DNA of 64,000 nt from Pseudomonas moorei (GCF_008801475.1 NZ_VZPP01000002.1:434001-498000); one strand, 5' to 3'; counted from the stretch's first letter, positions 17,727-26,620 are shown. Notes: a model not told the origin generated them from the letters alone. Numbers and translations are program-made.

Positions 17727-19757
17727 TCAGATATCCAGCACCAGAGGCTGCGCGCCCTGAGCCGGAATTGCACAACAAATCAGCACCTGTCCTTCCTCCG
17801 GTACTTCGGCGGGTGGCTGTGGATAATGCACCTGGCCGCTGATCAAACGCGTCTTGCAGGTCCCGCAGGAACCCCCTCGGCAGCTGAATTCCGGGCGCAA
17901 TCCGCGACTTTCCGCCAGCTCCAGAAGACTGCTTCCATCGGGTTGCCAGCGAGCCTCTTTGGCGGAGCGCTGGAACACCACCGGTACCGAGGTGGTGGAG
18001 GCTGGCGGTTGTTCGATAACCACGGCGTCCGGGTCTGGTTGTCGACGCAATGTAGAGGGCCCGAAGGTTTCGGCGTGAATCCTTGCATCGCGGATGTCCA
18101 GCTCGCGCAATCCGTCGTACTTCGCTTGGGTAAAACTTCCCGGACCGCACAGGACGAAATCCAGAAGATCGTAGTCCTCGACCTCAAGCAGATCCTTGAG
18201 TAGCGCGACGTCAATTCGTCCGGTCAGGTCGAAATCTTCACCCTCACGCGCCGAAGGCTCTGGTTGACTGAGCAGCCGCACTACCCTGACGGCATCACCA
18301 GCGTCATCAAGCAAGCGGTCCAGTTCACGACGAAACACTTGATCGCCCAACGTACGCGAACTCTGCAAGAACCAGGTCGGCCGAATACGGCGGGTACGCA
18401 AACCTTGATAAACCACCTCACGCAGCATCGACAAAAGCGGCGTAATGCCAACTCCGGCGGCCATCAACACCAGCGGACGGCGCTCATGAGGGGCTACAGT
18501 GAAATGCCCTTGAGGTGCACGCGCTTCCAAAAGATCACCGACGTGAACCTGTTCGTGCAGGTGTGAAGACACACGTCCGTCACGTTTGACACTGATGCGG
18601 AAGAAATCATCGGACGGTGCGCTCGACAGGCTATACGTGCGGATATGCACTTCGCCATCAATGTTGAACCGCAAGGGCAGATGCTGCCCGGCGTGGAACA
18701 AAGGCAAACCGGCACCGTCGGCGGGCTCCAGGTAGATCGAGCGAATGTTGTGGCTTTCCGGTTCGATCTTCACCACCCGCAGCGGCCGCCAGCTGTCGCC
18801 CAAGGCCTGTGCTTGCAGGCGGGCCGTGGCTTGCGCCCAAGTGCCAGTCAGCAAACTGGTGGGTGACACGCCGTCGAAACGCCAGCGCAAAGCCAAGGCG
18901 GCGGGTCGACGCACCACATGTTCCACGTGGAACGTCCACAAGCGCTCGGCCCCCTGAAAGGCTTCGACCTGTGGACCTTCAAGGATGATTTCGGTGCGAC
19001 CGCTGAGTTGCAGCAGGTCACCGGAATTGAAATCGATGAACAACAAACCAGCCCTGGGATTGGCCAGAAGGTTGCCCAATGTGTTGAAAAAAAGATTGCC
19101 GGCGAAATCCGGGATGGTCAGGCGATTACCTTCTACCTGTACAAAACCGGATTGACCGCCGCGATGGGAAACATCCACCGAACGCTCACCCTCGACGTCC
19201 ACATAACTGGCGACAAAGAAGGTATCTGCCTCGGCAATCATCGCCTTGGCCGCCTCATCCAGCTCGCTGTAATGCTGCGCGAGTCGGGTTGCCGGATCTG
19301 CCAATGGCACGGATCGAAACTGCCGTAGTTGAATGTATTGCGGACAGTTGCCGTAAGACTGCTGCACCGTCACGCCAAAGCCGTTCGAGGACATTGCGCC
19401 GATACGACCATTGATACGGTTGCGACGCCGGGTGTGAAGTTCGATCCCAAGCAGACCGATCGCCGCCCCATCAGCCAATTGCGCCGGATCATCGGCAGCC
19501 GGCAAGCTGCTGAATTGCAACAGCCCTGGTTCAGGTGAATGGGCGAAGCCCGGTGCTCCTTCCAGCACGCTGGCCCACGGATTGCCATTTGCATCCACCG
19601 CGCCGTAAAGCATGAACGGCAGTTGCTGATAGAACGTACGGTGCTGGTCGGGCATCTCGGTGCGAATTACCCGACGCCCCAACACCTCCATTCGCTCAGC
19701 GACACCCACATGAGCCTGCAACTCTTTTTCGCCAGCATGCCACGGTGAACGGTCCAT
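17727..19757 (-). CDS. PNPOx-like / ferredoxin-reductase / [2Fe-2S] ferredoxin fusion protein
   Basis: 676-residue three-part redox protein. Residues 1-290 are a pyridoxamine-5-phosphate-oxidase-like split-barrel flavin domain (YVDVEGERSVDVSHRGG near 190; NPRAGLLFIDF near 235). Residues 325-560 are an FNR module with FAD motif RTYSLSSAP near 374 and nucleotide motif MAAGVGITPLLSML near 445. The C-terminus is a plant-type ferredoxin with CRGGSCGTC near 625 and a last Cys in ICCA. Electrons would pass from NAD(P)H through flavin and the iron-sulfur centre to the N-terminal flavin or a partner. A GST gene lies directly upstream, suggesting a detoxification context; the substrate is unknown. Confidence 0.85.
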   Translation of the reverse strand: MDRSPWHAGEKELQAHVGVAERMEVLGRRVIRTEMPDQHRTFYQQLPFMLYGAVDANGNPWASVLEGAPGFAHSPEPGLLQFSSLPAADDPAQLADGAAIGLLGIELHTRRRNRINGRIGAMSSNGFGVTVQQSYGNCPQYIQLRQFRSVPLADPATRLAQHYSELDEAAKAMIAEADTFFVASYVDVEGERSVDVSHRGGQSGFVQVEGNRLTIPDFAGNLFFNTLGNLLANPRAGLLFIDFNSGDLLQLSGRTEIILEGPQVEAFQGAERLWTFHVEHVVRRPAALALRWRFDGVSPTSLLTGTWAQATARLQAQALGDSWRPLRVVKIEPESHNIRSIYLEPADGAGLPLFHAGQHLPLRFNIDGEVHIRTYSLSSAPSDDFFRISVKRDGRVSSHLHEQVHVGDLLEARAPQGHFTVAPHERRPLVLMAAGVGITPLLSMLREVVYQGLRTRRIRPTWFLQSSRTLGDQVFRRELDRLLDDAGDAVRVVRLLSQPEPSAREGEDFDLTGRIDVALLKDLLEVEDYDLLDFVLCGPGSFTQAKYDGLRELDIRDARIHAETFGPSTLRRQPDPDAVVIEQPPASTTSVPVVFQRSAKEARWQPDGSSLLELAESRGLRPEFSCRGGSCGTCKTRLISGQVHYPQPPAEVPEEGQVLICCAIPAQGAQPLVLDI

Positions 19758-19794
19758 TACGGCTACTCCCCTGCACTCTCGGCGCAGCGTGAAG

Positions 19795-19813
19795 GGCCCG
19801 ACAGTGTCGGGCC
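19795..19813. terminator. Perfect hairpin between GST and fusion oxidoreductase genes
   Basis: GGCCCGACAGTGTCGGGCC is a near-perfect palindrome 8 bp after the GST stop codon. There is no T-run on the minus strand, so it may stall rather than end transcription, or stabilise the GST mRNA. Confidence 0.45.
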
Positions 19814-19820
19814 GCTAGCA

Positions 19821-20447
19821 TCAGGCAGTTTTTTGCAGGCCCGCAACGGTGCGCGGCATGCCGACAAATCCTGGCAAGGCTTCTACCCGTGCCAGCCAGG
19901 CGCGGATGTTGGCGTAGTCGTCCAGCGAGACATTGCCTTCAGGTGCATGGGCGATGTAGCTGTAGGCTGCCACGTCAGCGATGGTCGGCTCGCTGCCAGC
20001 CAGCCAAGGCGTATTGGCCAGTTCATGATCGATGATCTTCAGCACGGTATGGGCGTAAGCGATCGTTTCTTCAGCGTTGTAAGGTGCGCCAAATACCGTG
20101 ATCAACCTGGCCCTGGCCGGACCAAAAGCAATCGGCCCGGCAGCAACCGACAACCAACGCTGCACCCTGGCGGCACCCACCGGATCGGTTGGCAACCAAC
20201 GACCCTTGCCGTATTTCTGTGCCAGATAAACCAGGATCGCGTTGGAATCGGCCAATACCACGCCTTGGTCATCCAGCACCGGCACCTGACCAAAAGCATT
20301 GAGTGCCAGGTATTGCGGTTGCTTGTGTTCGCCCTTGGCCAGGTCGACGAAGATCAACTCGGTTGGTAATTGCAGTAGCGAAAGCATCAGCTCCACACGG
20401 TGCGCGTGGCCGGAACGGGGAAAGTTGTAGAGTTTGATGGCTTGCAT
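19821..20447 (-). CDS. Glutathione S-transferase family protein
   Basis: 208-residue cytosolic GST. The start at 20447 ([20 protein letters not shown]) matches the family N-terminus; a longer frame to 20504 adds unrelated residues. The thioredoxin-like domain (1-75) includes the cis-Pro segment FGQVPVLDD and glutathione-binding [10 protein letters not shown]. The helical domain ends with [15 protein letters not shown]. It lies downstream of a LysR gene on the same strand, and could be its target. Confidence 0.9.
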   Translation of the reverse strand: MQAIKLYNFPRSGHAHRVELMLSLLQLPTELIFVDLAKGEHKQPQYLALNAFGQVPVLDDQGVVLADSNAILVYLAQKYGKGRWLPTDPVGAARVQRWLSVAAGPIAFGPARARLITVFGAPYNAEETIAYAHTVLKIIDHELANTPWLAGSEPTIADVAAYSYIAHAPEGNVSLDDYANIRAWLARVEALPGFVGMPRTVAGLQKTA

Positions 20448-20576
20448 GGTCGACTCCGCAGGATGAAAAGCGCTGTTCGGTGGATCAGCGCAGGAGGCAG
20501 TCATCTTCTACCAGTCACCAAAACAACAGAATAACCAGCAAACGCAATCCATTATTTCAACCAGCGCAATAAACCA

Positions 20577-21479
20577 TCAACCACTCAGTGCGGGGTTTTC
20601 CCTGAGCGCCTTCACGGTAAAGTCCACAAAGCTGCGGACGCGTGCCGGGGCATTGCGCCCTCCCTGATACATCACATGAATGGGCAAAGCCGGCATTTCG
20701 AAGCCGGCCAGGATGATCTCCAGCTCTCCAGCCGCGACCTTGCCCGCCACCTGATAAGACAAAACCCGAGTGAAGCCCAGGCCAAGGCTCGCAGCGGTAA
20801 TGGCCGCCTGATTCGCCGTCACCACCAGCCGTGGTTCAGGACGGACATTCAGCGCCTCGCCATCGACCAGGAATGGCCAGCTTCTTTGTTGGCCTATCGA
20901 CGATGTGGCGATGATTGGCGCTTTCGCCAGGTCTTGCGGATGTCTTGGCCTTCCGTGAATGGCAAGAAACTGCGGTGACGCGCAAATCACTCGTCGCACC
21001 TCACCGACTCGAATGGCGTGCTGATTGCTGTCGGGTAGCTCACCGATGCGCACGGCCACATCGATGCCCTCCTCCACCACACTCACTATCCGATCGACTA
21101 ACAACGCATTGATCGTGACGTCGGGAAATTGCGTCAGAAAATTCACCATCAGCGGTGTGATGAACAGCTCACCAAACAACACCGGCGCCGTCAGCGTCAA
21201 TTGCCCACGGGGTTGGGCATGACTGCCCGCCACCGAATCCTCGGCTTCCTGGACCTCAGCGAGAATTCTCCGACAATCTTCAAGATAACGCTGGCCCGCC
21301 TCGCTCAGGTGCACGCTGCGCGTAGTGCGCGTCAGCAGCTGCGTACCAATACGTTTCTCCAACGCCGCCACCGCGCGGGTGACACTGGCTGCCGACATGC
21401 CCAGACGCCGCGCCGCCGCCGAAAACCCCTGGTCCTGAGCCACGGCGGCGAAGACCTGCATTTCCTGGAAGCGGTCCAT
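20577..21479 (-). CDS. LysR family transcriptional regulator
   Basis: 300-residue regulator with an N-terminal winged HTH (FAAVAQDQGFSAAARRLGMSAASVTRAVAALE, residues 10-42) and a periplasmic-binding-protein-like effector domain (90-295). Only 55 bp separate its start codon from the left edge of the Tn7-like element, and that gap holds the old glmS terminator. Its native promoter was therefore shortened or split by the insertion, or must lie in the terminator region. The likely target is the GST gene downstream. Confidence 0.9.
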   Translation of the reverse strand: MDRFQEMQVFAAVAQDQGFSAAARRLGMSAASVTRAVAALEKRIGTQLLTRTTRSVHLSEAGQRYLEDCRRILAEVQEAEDSVAGSHAQPRGQLTLTAPVLFGELFITPLMVNFLTQFPDVTINALLVDRIVSVVEEGIDVAVRIGELPDSNQHAIRVGEVRRVICASPQFLAIHGRPRHPQDLAKAPIIATSSIGQQRSWPFLVDGEALNVRPEPRLVVTANQAAITAASLGLGFTRVLSYQVAGKVAAGELEIILAGFEMPALPIHVMYQGGRNAPARVRSFVDFTVKALRENPALSG

Positions 21480-21500
21480 GGGTATGTCCTCGATTCGGAT

Positions 21501-21532
21501 AAAAAAATCGCAACCATTGGGCTGCGATTTTT
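21501..21532 (-). terminator. Original glmS intrinsic terminator, now 35 kb from glmS
   Basis: AAAATCGCA and TGCGATTTT pair around a short loop, with a T-run (seven) on the minus strand. glmS is transcribed leftwards, and removing the two transposons would place this hairpin about 25 bp after the insertion point and about 45 bp after the glmS stop codon. It is best read as the ancestral glmS terminator. Confidence 0.7.
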
Positions 21533-21534
21533 AG

Positions 21535-21539
21535 AGGGT
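21535..21539. repeat. Target-site duplication, copy 1 (AGGGT)
   Basis: AGGGT directly precedes the left end of element A. The same five bases occur at 26284-26288 and 56521-56525. Five-base duplications are the Tn7 rule. Confidence 0.8.
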
Positions 21540-21547
21540 TGAATTTT

Positions 21548-21677
21548 GAGAATTAAAGCTGTCGCGAGGAGATGGCGGATTCCGTGGCCTCCAAACCTCT
21601 ACAAATAATTCGCAAAACTGTCGCATCAGCCTAAAACGCCACTTAGGCGCAAATCGCTTGAGAATTAAAACTGTCGC
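21548..21677 (+). repeat. Left end of element A: three TnsB-type binding sites
   Basis: Three sites share the core CTGTCGC: GAGAATTAAAGCTGTCGC ending at 21565, a shorter CGCAAAACTGTCGC ending at 21624, and GAGAATTAAAACTGTCGC ending at 21677. Spacings are 59 and 53 bp, nearly identical to the left end of element B (58 and 53). The Tn7 left end also has three spaced sites. Confidence 0.85.
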
Positions 21678-22059
21678 GCCACGGTACGTAATGGATCTGG
21701 CCTATTTTTTGCCGCCATCTGGCTGCAACTCTGTGAGATGCGCGTGGGATGAGACCTCCACTGCAACAATGAAATCTCACACTGACCTGGACCAAGACCT
21801 TAGCTGGCAGATGTCGGCCTGTCCCGATGATGGTGAGAGACCTCGATCCTTGAGTCATCGCCACATACAGATCCTTCGCATCAAGCGCATCCGCATCCAC
21901 ATCGAGGATGACGGCATGGTCATACTCAAGGCCATTAACCAGGACCGTGGTCAAAATCAGCTTGCGCTGGCTGACCGGCCATCCCGAGAGCCTCATCTCG
22001 CGCTGGTACAGGTTACCCTCCTCCGCAAAAGTCGCGCCTTGGCCGTCGACAGGGTTCAC
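21643..22059 (-). pseudogene. C-terminal scrap of a UvrD-type helicase gene
   Basis: The frame encodes VLVNGLEYDHAVILD followed by DLYVAMTQGSRSLTIIG, which matches the C-terminal helicase motifs of superfamily 1 (the usual forms are KGLEFD and YVALTRA). Nothing of the N-terminal ATPase remains, and the frame has no start of its own. After about position 21800 the reading runs into the transposon end and through TnsB site 3, so the encoded tail is not real protein. It shows element A once carried helicase cargo at its left end, as element B does now. Confidence 0.6.
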
Positions 22060-22129
22060 AAAATAAATGAAAGAAGCCCACTCGCCTCACAGAATAGCTG
22101 CTTCCCAGTAGAGACGTGCTCACTTCAAC

Positions 22130-22280
22130 TGTTAGCGCTGATGCGATTTTGACCCAGGCTGCTGATTTTGCCTGACCTAAATTCGGCCTATGAATCTCGC
22201 GCCTAGACATCGTTTACTGATGTATTTAGGTGGGTTAACGATTTCCGGCAGCCTGGGTCAAAATCGCATCAGCGCCAACA
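22130..22280. mobile_element. 151-bp MITE-like element, copy 1
   Basis: Bounded by inverted repeats of more than 25 bp (TGTTRGCGCTGATGCGATTT at both termini, reading inward, continuing through TGACCCAGGCTG). A second copy of exactly the same length, in opposite orientation, lies at 39525-39675. It contains no gene and no flanking duplication is visible. Its right edge cuts tnsA of element A, so either its insertion or a deletion from it removed the rest of tnsABC. Confidence 0.75.
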
Positions 22281-22625
22281 CCCTAGCTCCTTCGCAATCT
22301 CCAAGGTTCCACTAACCGGTGCCAGATAGACACCTTTCATCAATGGATGCCCACGAAGTGGATGGCCTGACTTCAGAGGCCATAGCATTTTCTGCTCGTG
22401 AAGATCGAACAGATCAGGATGGTAAAGAGCCAACTGCGTAAACACCTTCTCAGGGGAGGAAAGCGCGTGCAATTCTCGACCGAGCTTGCGGCTGTTGAGT
22501 CTGCTGATACGGGATCCTTTCGGAGCCTCGCGTGGCATAGCCAGGGTCGAGGGGATGTATATGTCCCCCCATTCGAAGCTACTTTGACGGCTCAAGATGA
22601 GGGTTACTCGTTGTTCTGGTGTCAT
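22281..22625 (-). pseudogene. tnsA: tnsA remnant of element A (N-terminal third)
   Basis: Encodes the first 115 residues of a TnsA-type endonuclease, starting MTPEQR at 22625 as in the intact copy of element B. Shared segments include PREAPKGSRISRLNSRKLGR, FTQLALYHPDL and HEQKML. The frame breaks at the MITE right after LEIAKEL, before the catalytic Asp and Lys. Identity to the element B copy is high but clearly not complete. Confidence 0.85.
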
Positions 22626-23235
22626 ATATGCAATCCATTTTCTGGGCCTCAGAGCGTCATATTGATTGGGGATAAAACCTATAACGTCATGAAAACCCAC
22701 GTATTACGGGCTCGCGCGCGGACTAGCGCTGTGGATAACGCTAACTTTCCTGTGGACGAACGAAGCCGTGCGAGACTTGACGTCCCGCAGTTAGGAATAG
22801 AGAATGGATTGGTCAGCGTCCTAACCTGACTTATCCACAGGGGCCCAAGTTGGCGCTTGGGCTCCTGTCTCTTGGCTTCAAAAGTTTATTTTTATCAATA
22901 CATGTTAAGTATCCATTTAGCAGGTGTTAGTATTACTTCCGTGGCTAGCGGAAGTGCACGTCTAGTTCGTATGTCTCCCAAAAAAATGGCGAGATCATCG
23001 CAACCAAAAAAATGAAATATGTTAACGCCTGAAATTGTTGCGTGACAACAAAAAGAGTGGTGGCGTGGGGAGTTCGACGCCACGCTACCAGCTTTCCGAC
23101 TCCGAACAGGTGTGTCTTTTCAGGCGAATAGCGCGCAAGGAAATCAAAAAAGCTAGTTGTTATCGCTCGTTGTCATTTCCGGTAGGTTAGTAGGCTCATC
23201 TATCATACAGCCCGACCCGTTTGAGGGCTTGGGTG
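22626..23235. other. Divergent intergenic region tnsA'/tniQ of element A
   Basis: 610 bp with no convincing gene. It contains two GTGGATAA-like boxes and, at 22750-22875, a stretch that is clearly related to 44280-44395 of element B, ending in the hairpin listed separately. The last 300 bp before tniQ are AT-rich and should hold its promoter. Confidence 0.6.
22841..22864 (+). terminator. Conserved hairpin upstream of tniQ, element A
   Basis: GCCCAAG and CTTGGGC pair around six bases, followed by CTCCTGTCTC. The equivalent hairpin in element B is at 44367-44393. It sits about 370 bp before the tniQ start, so it could end a short upstream transcript or insulate tniQ. Confidence 0.5.
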
Positions 23236-24828
23236 ATGGCTCAGCCTGACGCGATACTGCGGTGGTATAACGATGAGACCTTCTTCAGTCTGTGCAGCCG
23301 TCAGCACCAATTCTTGGGCCACCTGGATACTTCCAGCACATTAAAATGGCTTTTCGGCTCACCCCGCTGCTCCACTACCCATGACTTACCCAGCAACCTC
23401 TGCTCTCTAGATAGTCGGATGACAGCCTGCTGGGGGGATGCCACATCGATCATCCTCGAGCACACCATTCTCCCCTTGTTAATCCCCTTTCAATCCAGAG
23501 ACCGAATCGACAACGCTGTTCTAGCGATGCAAAGTCCGTCAATTGGATCGATAAAGTACAGTCTGGGCCTTGTGACCGGGCGATTCGGAGCCGAACATCC
23601 TTTGAAGGCATGCACATCCTGCATGCGAGAGGATCGTCTAACCTGTGGAGCCGCTTATTGGCACCTTTCGCACCAGTATCCTGGTGTAGTGTTGTGCCCA
23701 GTTCATGAGCTGCTTTTAAAGGAGTGCATAGTGAATCGGCAATGGTCGGGGCGCTTTAAATGGATCCTTCCGAGCGAAGAGCTTTTTGAGTCGGACTCGC
23801 CACCTTACCCTAGCGACGCAGCTAAAAATGCGCTTAAAAAAATGAGTGAAGCGATACTCGACCTTGTGCATGACGGTAAGTCACGGTGTTTTGACCCGGA
23901 TAGCGTTTCCAATGTGTACAAGGATGCGCTCGATCTACTTGGAGCAAGCTTCGAAATACGAGAAAGAACAGCAAACTCATTCGCCGAATACGCATCGCTT
24001 ATTCAACCATATCCGCCATATACCTCCCTTCCAACTACGCCGTCAAAAGCATCGGCTTTTATCTCACAGATGACGCGCAAAGTTCGTGGCAGATGTCATC
24101 CCCTAAAGCACTTGGTGCTGATCACTTGGCTATTTGACCGACTTAACATGTTTATCGATCAATACGACGCAAGGAGTAAGGCTGGCTTATTAACAAAATT
24201 TAGCAATGCCGCTTTCGCGAAAAATAATCTACAACCTACTACCAGCGAGATGAATACTTTAGTCGCTCGTAGACCAAAGAAATTAAAACCACAATTACGT
24301 GTTGCAATCTTAGAAAACCTGATAAAAGGAGAAGCAAAAGATAAAATCTGCTCTAAGTTCAGAGTTTCGATTAGCACCGTTAATCGCCTTCTTTCTTCAG
24401 ATAGATTAGTAAAAACGTCAAGACAAGAGAAGCAGTTAAGGAAAAACCTACGCACCTATCGTGCACAATGGAATAGTGTGATTAAAGAAAACAGCCAAAT
24501 GTCCACGAAAGAATTACGATCAAGGACACCCAATCTATATGCTTGGCTCTATCGCAATGATCGTGATTGGCTGCTAGCGCGTAATTCAGAATTGCCGTGC
24601 GGACGACTGGGGAATTACTCATCCATAGACTGGGACAAGCGTGATATAGAACTTCAGAATCTGATACTTTCGACGATGCATCGCGCGTATGGCGAGTACG
24701 ACCAACTGAGAATATCTAAAACCGCGCTGTTCAGCCTGGTTCCAAGTTTGTCTCGTTTGTTAGAAAAACGCACCCATTATCCTAAAACCCGATTGCTTAT
24801 TAGAGAACTATTACAACGCACGGGGTGA
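23236..24828 (+). CDS. tniQ: TnsD-like TniQ target-selection protein (element A)
   Basis: 530-residue TniQ-family protein, the size of Tn7 TnsD (about 508), which binds the end of glmS and recruits TnsC. The start at 23236 (MAQPDAILRW) aligns with the homologue of element B; a TTG start 15 bp earlier is possible. The TniQ zinc ligands are CTSCMRED near residue 125 and CPVHELL near 155. The C-terminal half has an HTH (CSKFRVSISTVNRLL) and ends KTRLLIRELLQRTG. The gene is intact although tnsABC of this element are lost. Confidence 0.88.
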   Translation: MAQPDAILRWYNDETFFSLCSRQHQFLGHLDTSSTLKWLFGSPRCSTTHDLPSNLCSLDSRMTACWGDATSIILEHTILPLLIPFQSRDRIDNAVLAMQSPSIGSIKYSLGLVTGRFGAEHPLKACTSCMREDRLTCGAAYWHLSHQYPGVVLCPVHELLLKECIVNRQWSGRFKWILPSEELFESDSPPYPSDAAKNALKKMSEAILDLVHDGKSRCFDPDSVSNVYKDALDLLGASFEIRERTANSFAEYASLIQPYPPYTSLPTTPSKASAFISQMTRKVRGRCHPLKHLVLITWLFDRLNMFIDQYDARSKAGLLTKFSNAAFAKNNLQPTTSEMNTLVARRPKKLKPQLRVAILENLIKGEAKDKICSKFRVSISTVNRLLSSDRLVKTSRQEKQLRKNLRTYRAQWNSVIKENSQMSTKELRSRTPNLYAWLYRNDRDWLLARNSELPCGRLGNYSSIDWDKRDIELQNLILSTMHRAYGEYDQLRISKTALFSLVPSLSRLLEKRTHYPKTRLLIRELLQRTG

Positions 24829-24917
24829 TGGGCGCCTCATCATATTAAGCACCTGTCCGGAATCGTATCGCTACGGTGCGCTATTGGGGACCCTTGGCTA
24901 ATAAGATGAGTAGAACC

Positions 24918-26063
24918 CTATCCAAAAGCTTCCATTGGTTCGATACTCGGAATAGCGGGGTGTGGCGGATCAGCCAAGCTTGGAGCGAGTTGCCCTCTGC
25001 CTTTTTTTACATCAACAAACGAACAGCATGGATAGACTATCGAAATGCTTTTTTTAATGAAATCACCACGCCCAAACCCGAAAGATAAAGGTGATGGGTA
25101 TGGGCAATACCAGTTGCCAACTCCAAGCGAATAATCCTCGTCCACATAATGGGCAGACTCATGACCTCCGGCCCTGTATGTTGACCATAATGATGTGATG
25201 TCGCGTACTTCATCACAGGGCCCAATGACATCCGCGACAAACTCCTGAAATCCATCGTAAAGCATAGTTATAGAGTTAATAATACTGTCGAAATCGACAT
25301 ACTCAAAATAAAATGCAAGATTACTTTCAGCATGTATTTTCACTCGAGCCAGCTGAGTACTTATAATTCGCGAAATTTTTTGTAACTCCTCCTGGTTAGA
25401 TGTATTCGAAGGCATCTCTGACGGATCTGAAAAAAACCTAACTGACAGTGCTTCTAAGGCGGGTATTAATGATATATGAAATCGGCATTTGTATAAATCA
25501 TCGATTAACCGTGAGCGCTTTAGCTCCGCAAGGTCGTTGTTCACTCTTGAGTGGCTTTCGCTGAGATACTTTCCGCCACACCCCTCCCACATTACATTAC
25601 GACTATGTCCTTGAAAGGTAAATGGCTTATCGCAAGCAGGGCATACGGACTCTAAAATAACGTTATGAATTGCACATACGCCAACAGACTCTAGGGAGGC
25701 CCTGCGCCAATATGAAAAACCGACTTTCTCGAAATCAGACCTCACGCATTCAGGACAGAAGGTCAATCGCTTCGGAAAAGCAAGGTCTACATCTACGAAT
25801 TCAGCAATATATTTACTACCGGAATAAGCCATATCCTGTGAACTTTTTAATACTGAAAACAACGGTTGACAGGTGTGGTTATGCAATAGTCGGTTGAAAC
25901 CAGAGCATCCATGCCATCCTAATAATGATGCAACGTTTCTAACATCTTCGCTTGTGAGGCTCTTAGACGTATACCATTTTGGAAACCGGCCTTTGCCTAG
26001 AATAAAGATATTGCGTTCTATAAAGGAGTGAATTGTTTCATCTCGCTGGATACGTAGAAGCAT
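24918..26063 (-). CDS. Short second TniQ-family protein at the right end (element A)
   Basis: 381-residue protein with TniQ features: an N-terminal MLLRIQRDETIHSFIERN segment, two zinc-binding clusters (CPECV near residue 104 paired with CAIH; CPAC near 139 paired with a GCGG segment) and the KVGFSYWRRASLES core between them. It is much shorter than the TnsD-like protein and lacks its C-terminal HTH half. Homologue of the protein at 55329-56261 in element B: both have the FSYWRR/FSFWRR core, the same cysteine pattern, and the same place and direction next to the right end. It probably offers a second choice of target; which one is unknown. Confidence 0.75.
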   Translation of the reverse strand: MLLRIQRDETIHSFIERNIFILGKGRFPKWYTSKSLTSEDVRNVASLLGWHGCSGFNRLLHNHTCQPLFSVLKSSQDMAYSGSKYIAEFVDVDLAFPKRLTFCPECVRSDFEKVGFSYWRRASLESVGVCAIHNVILESVCPACDKPFTFQGHSRNVMWEGCGGKYLSESHSRVNNDLAELKRSRLIDDLYKCRFHISLIPALEALSVRFFSDPSEMPSNTSNQEELQKISRIISTQLARVKIHAESNLAFYFEYVDFDSIINSITMLYDGFQEFVADVIGPCDEVRDITSLWSTYRAGGHESAHYVDEDYSLGVGNWYCPYPSPLSFGFGRGDFIKKSISIVYPCCSFVDVKKGRGQLAPSLADPPHPAIPSIEPMEAFG

Positions 26064-26240
26064 TGTTAGAAGTCACTTTTATTTCATGCGCCAGTCGAAG
26101 AGCGTGGGGTATATATCAGAGCTCAAGGCCGAAGCTCCAACAACGGCCTCAATATCACGTCGCGACCTAGAATAGCCGATGAGGCTGCATCAGGTTCCCC
26201 AGCCTGCGACGTGATGTCCAAGTGATGAATGGCCGCATGG

Positions 26241-26283
26241 GACCGTTTTAATTCGCACGCGACCGTTTTAATTCTCAAAAACC
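26241..26283 (-). repeat. Right end of element A: two TnsB-type sites
   Basis: Two copies of GACCGTTTTAATTC start at 26241 and 26261, exactly 20 bp apart, then CAAAAACC at the terminus. They are the inverted form of the left-end sites (GAATTAAAACNGTC). Confidence 0.82.
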
Positions 26284-26288
26284 AGGGT
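26284..26288. repeat. Target-site duplication, copy 2 (AGGGT), junction of elements A and B
   Basis: AGGGT separates the right end of element A from the left end of element B. Compared with the outer ends, one base is missing at each side of this junction, so the edges are uncertain by one base. Confidence 0.75.
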
Positions 26289-26295
26289 GAATTTA

Positions 26296-26424
26296 GAGAA
26301 TTAAAACTGTCGCGGGCATACCCGTATTTACACGCACAAATCCAATTACGGAGGAAACGCAAAACTGTCGCCCCCCCCCCAAAAACCGGTTTAGGCTTAC
26401 GCTCTAGAGAATTAAAACTGTCGC
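26296..26424 (+). repeat. Left end of element B: three TnsB-type binding sites
   Basis: GAGAATTAAAACTGTCGC ends at 26313, CGCAAAACTGTCGC ends at 26371, GAGAATTAAAACTGTCGC ends at 26424. The middle site runs directly into a tract of ten C residues (26371-26380). Confidence 0.85.
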
Positions 26425-26488
26425 AGCCATGTGCGACGCGGTTTTGACGTACATTTCAGAGCACTGGAGGCCACCGACCACGAGTAAC

Positions 26489-26620
26489 ATGACCGGGCAA
26501 CAAGCACAGCGAGATTTCAGCCAGTACCTGATGCATCACTACAACTGGATCCGGCCTAATTAATGTAGCGACGAGTTGACCCCGGGGGAAACCGAAGAAA
26601 ATCTTAAAATGTGTCCTAGA
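26489..26620 (+). pseudogene. IS3-family transposase C-terminal scrap
   Basis: The frame reads QAQRDFSQYLMHHYNWIRPN, a stop, then DELTPGETEENL, which matches the last 40 residues of IS3-type integrase/transposases (YLxxYNxxRPH, then LxPxxxEExL). The His after RP is changed to Asn and stops interrupt it. No inverted repeats were found around it. The rest of 26425-26804 holds a hairpin near 26675-26695 and no gene. Confidence 0.55.

Larger units (their letters stand above)
21540..26283. mobile_element. Tn7-like element A, decayed remnant at attTn7 (glmS-distal)
   Basis: A 4.7-kb leftover of a Tn7-like transposon. It keeps a left end with three TnsB-type sites, a scrap of helicase cargo, a 151-bp MITE, the first 115 codons of tnsA, a TnsD-like tniQ and a short second tniQ, then a right end with two sites 20 bp apart. 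tnsB, tnsC and most of tnsA are gone, so it cannot move by itself, unless element B acts on its ends. New insertions into attTn7 land next to glmS, so this distal copy should be the older one. Its proteins differ clearly from those of element B, so it is not a duplication of B. Confidence 0.85.

Noticed and set aside
22398-22829. 143-codon plus-strand frame ending near the conserved hairpin
   Set aside because: Its first half is antisense to tnsA; the tail does not match the corresponding element B frame.
21540-26424. Repeated CTGTCGC motifs as a CRISPR array
   Set aside because: They are irregularly spaced, inverted between left and right ends, and sit at transposon termini; no cas gene is present, so this is also not a CRISPR-associated transposon.
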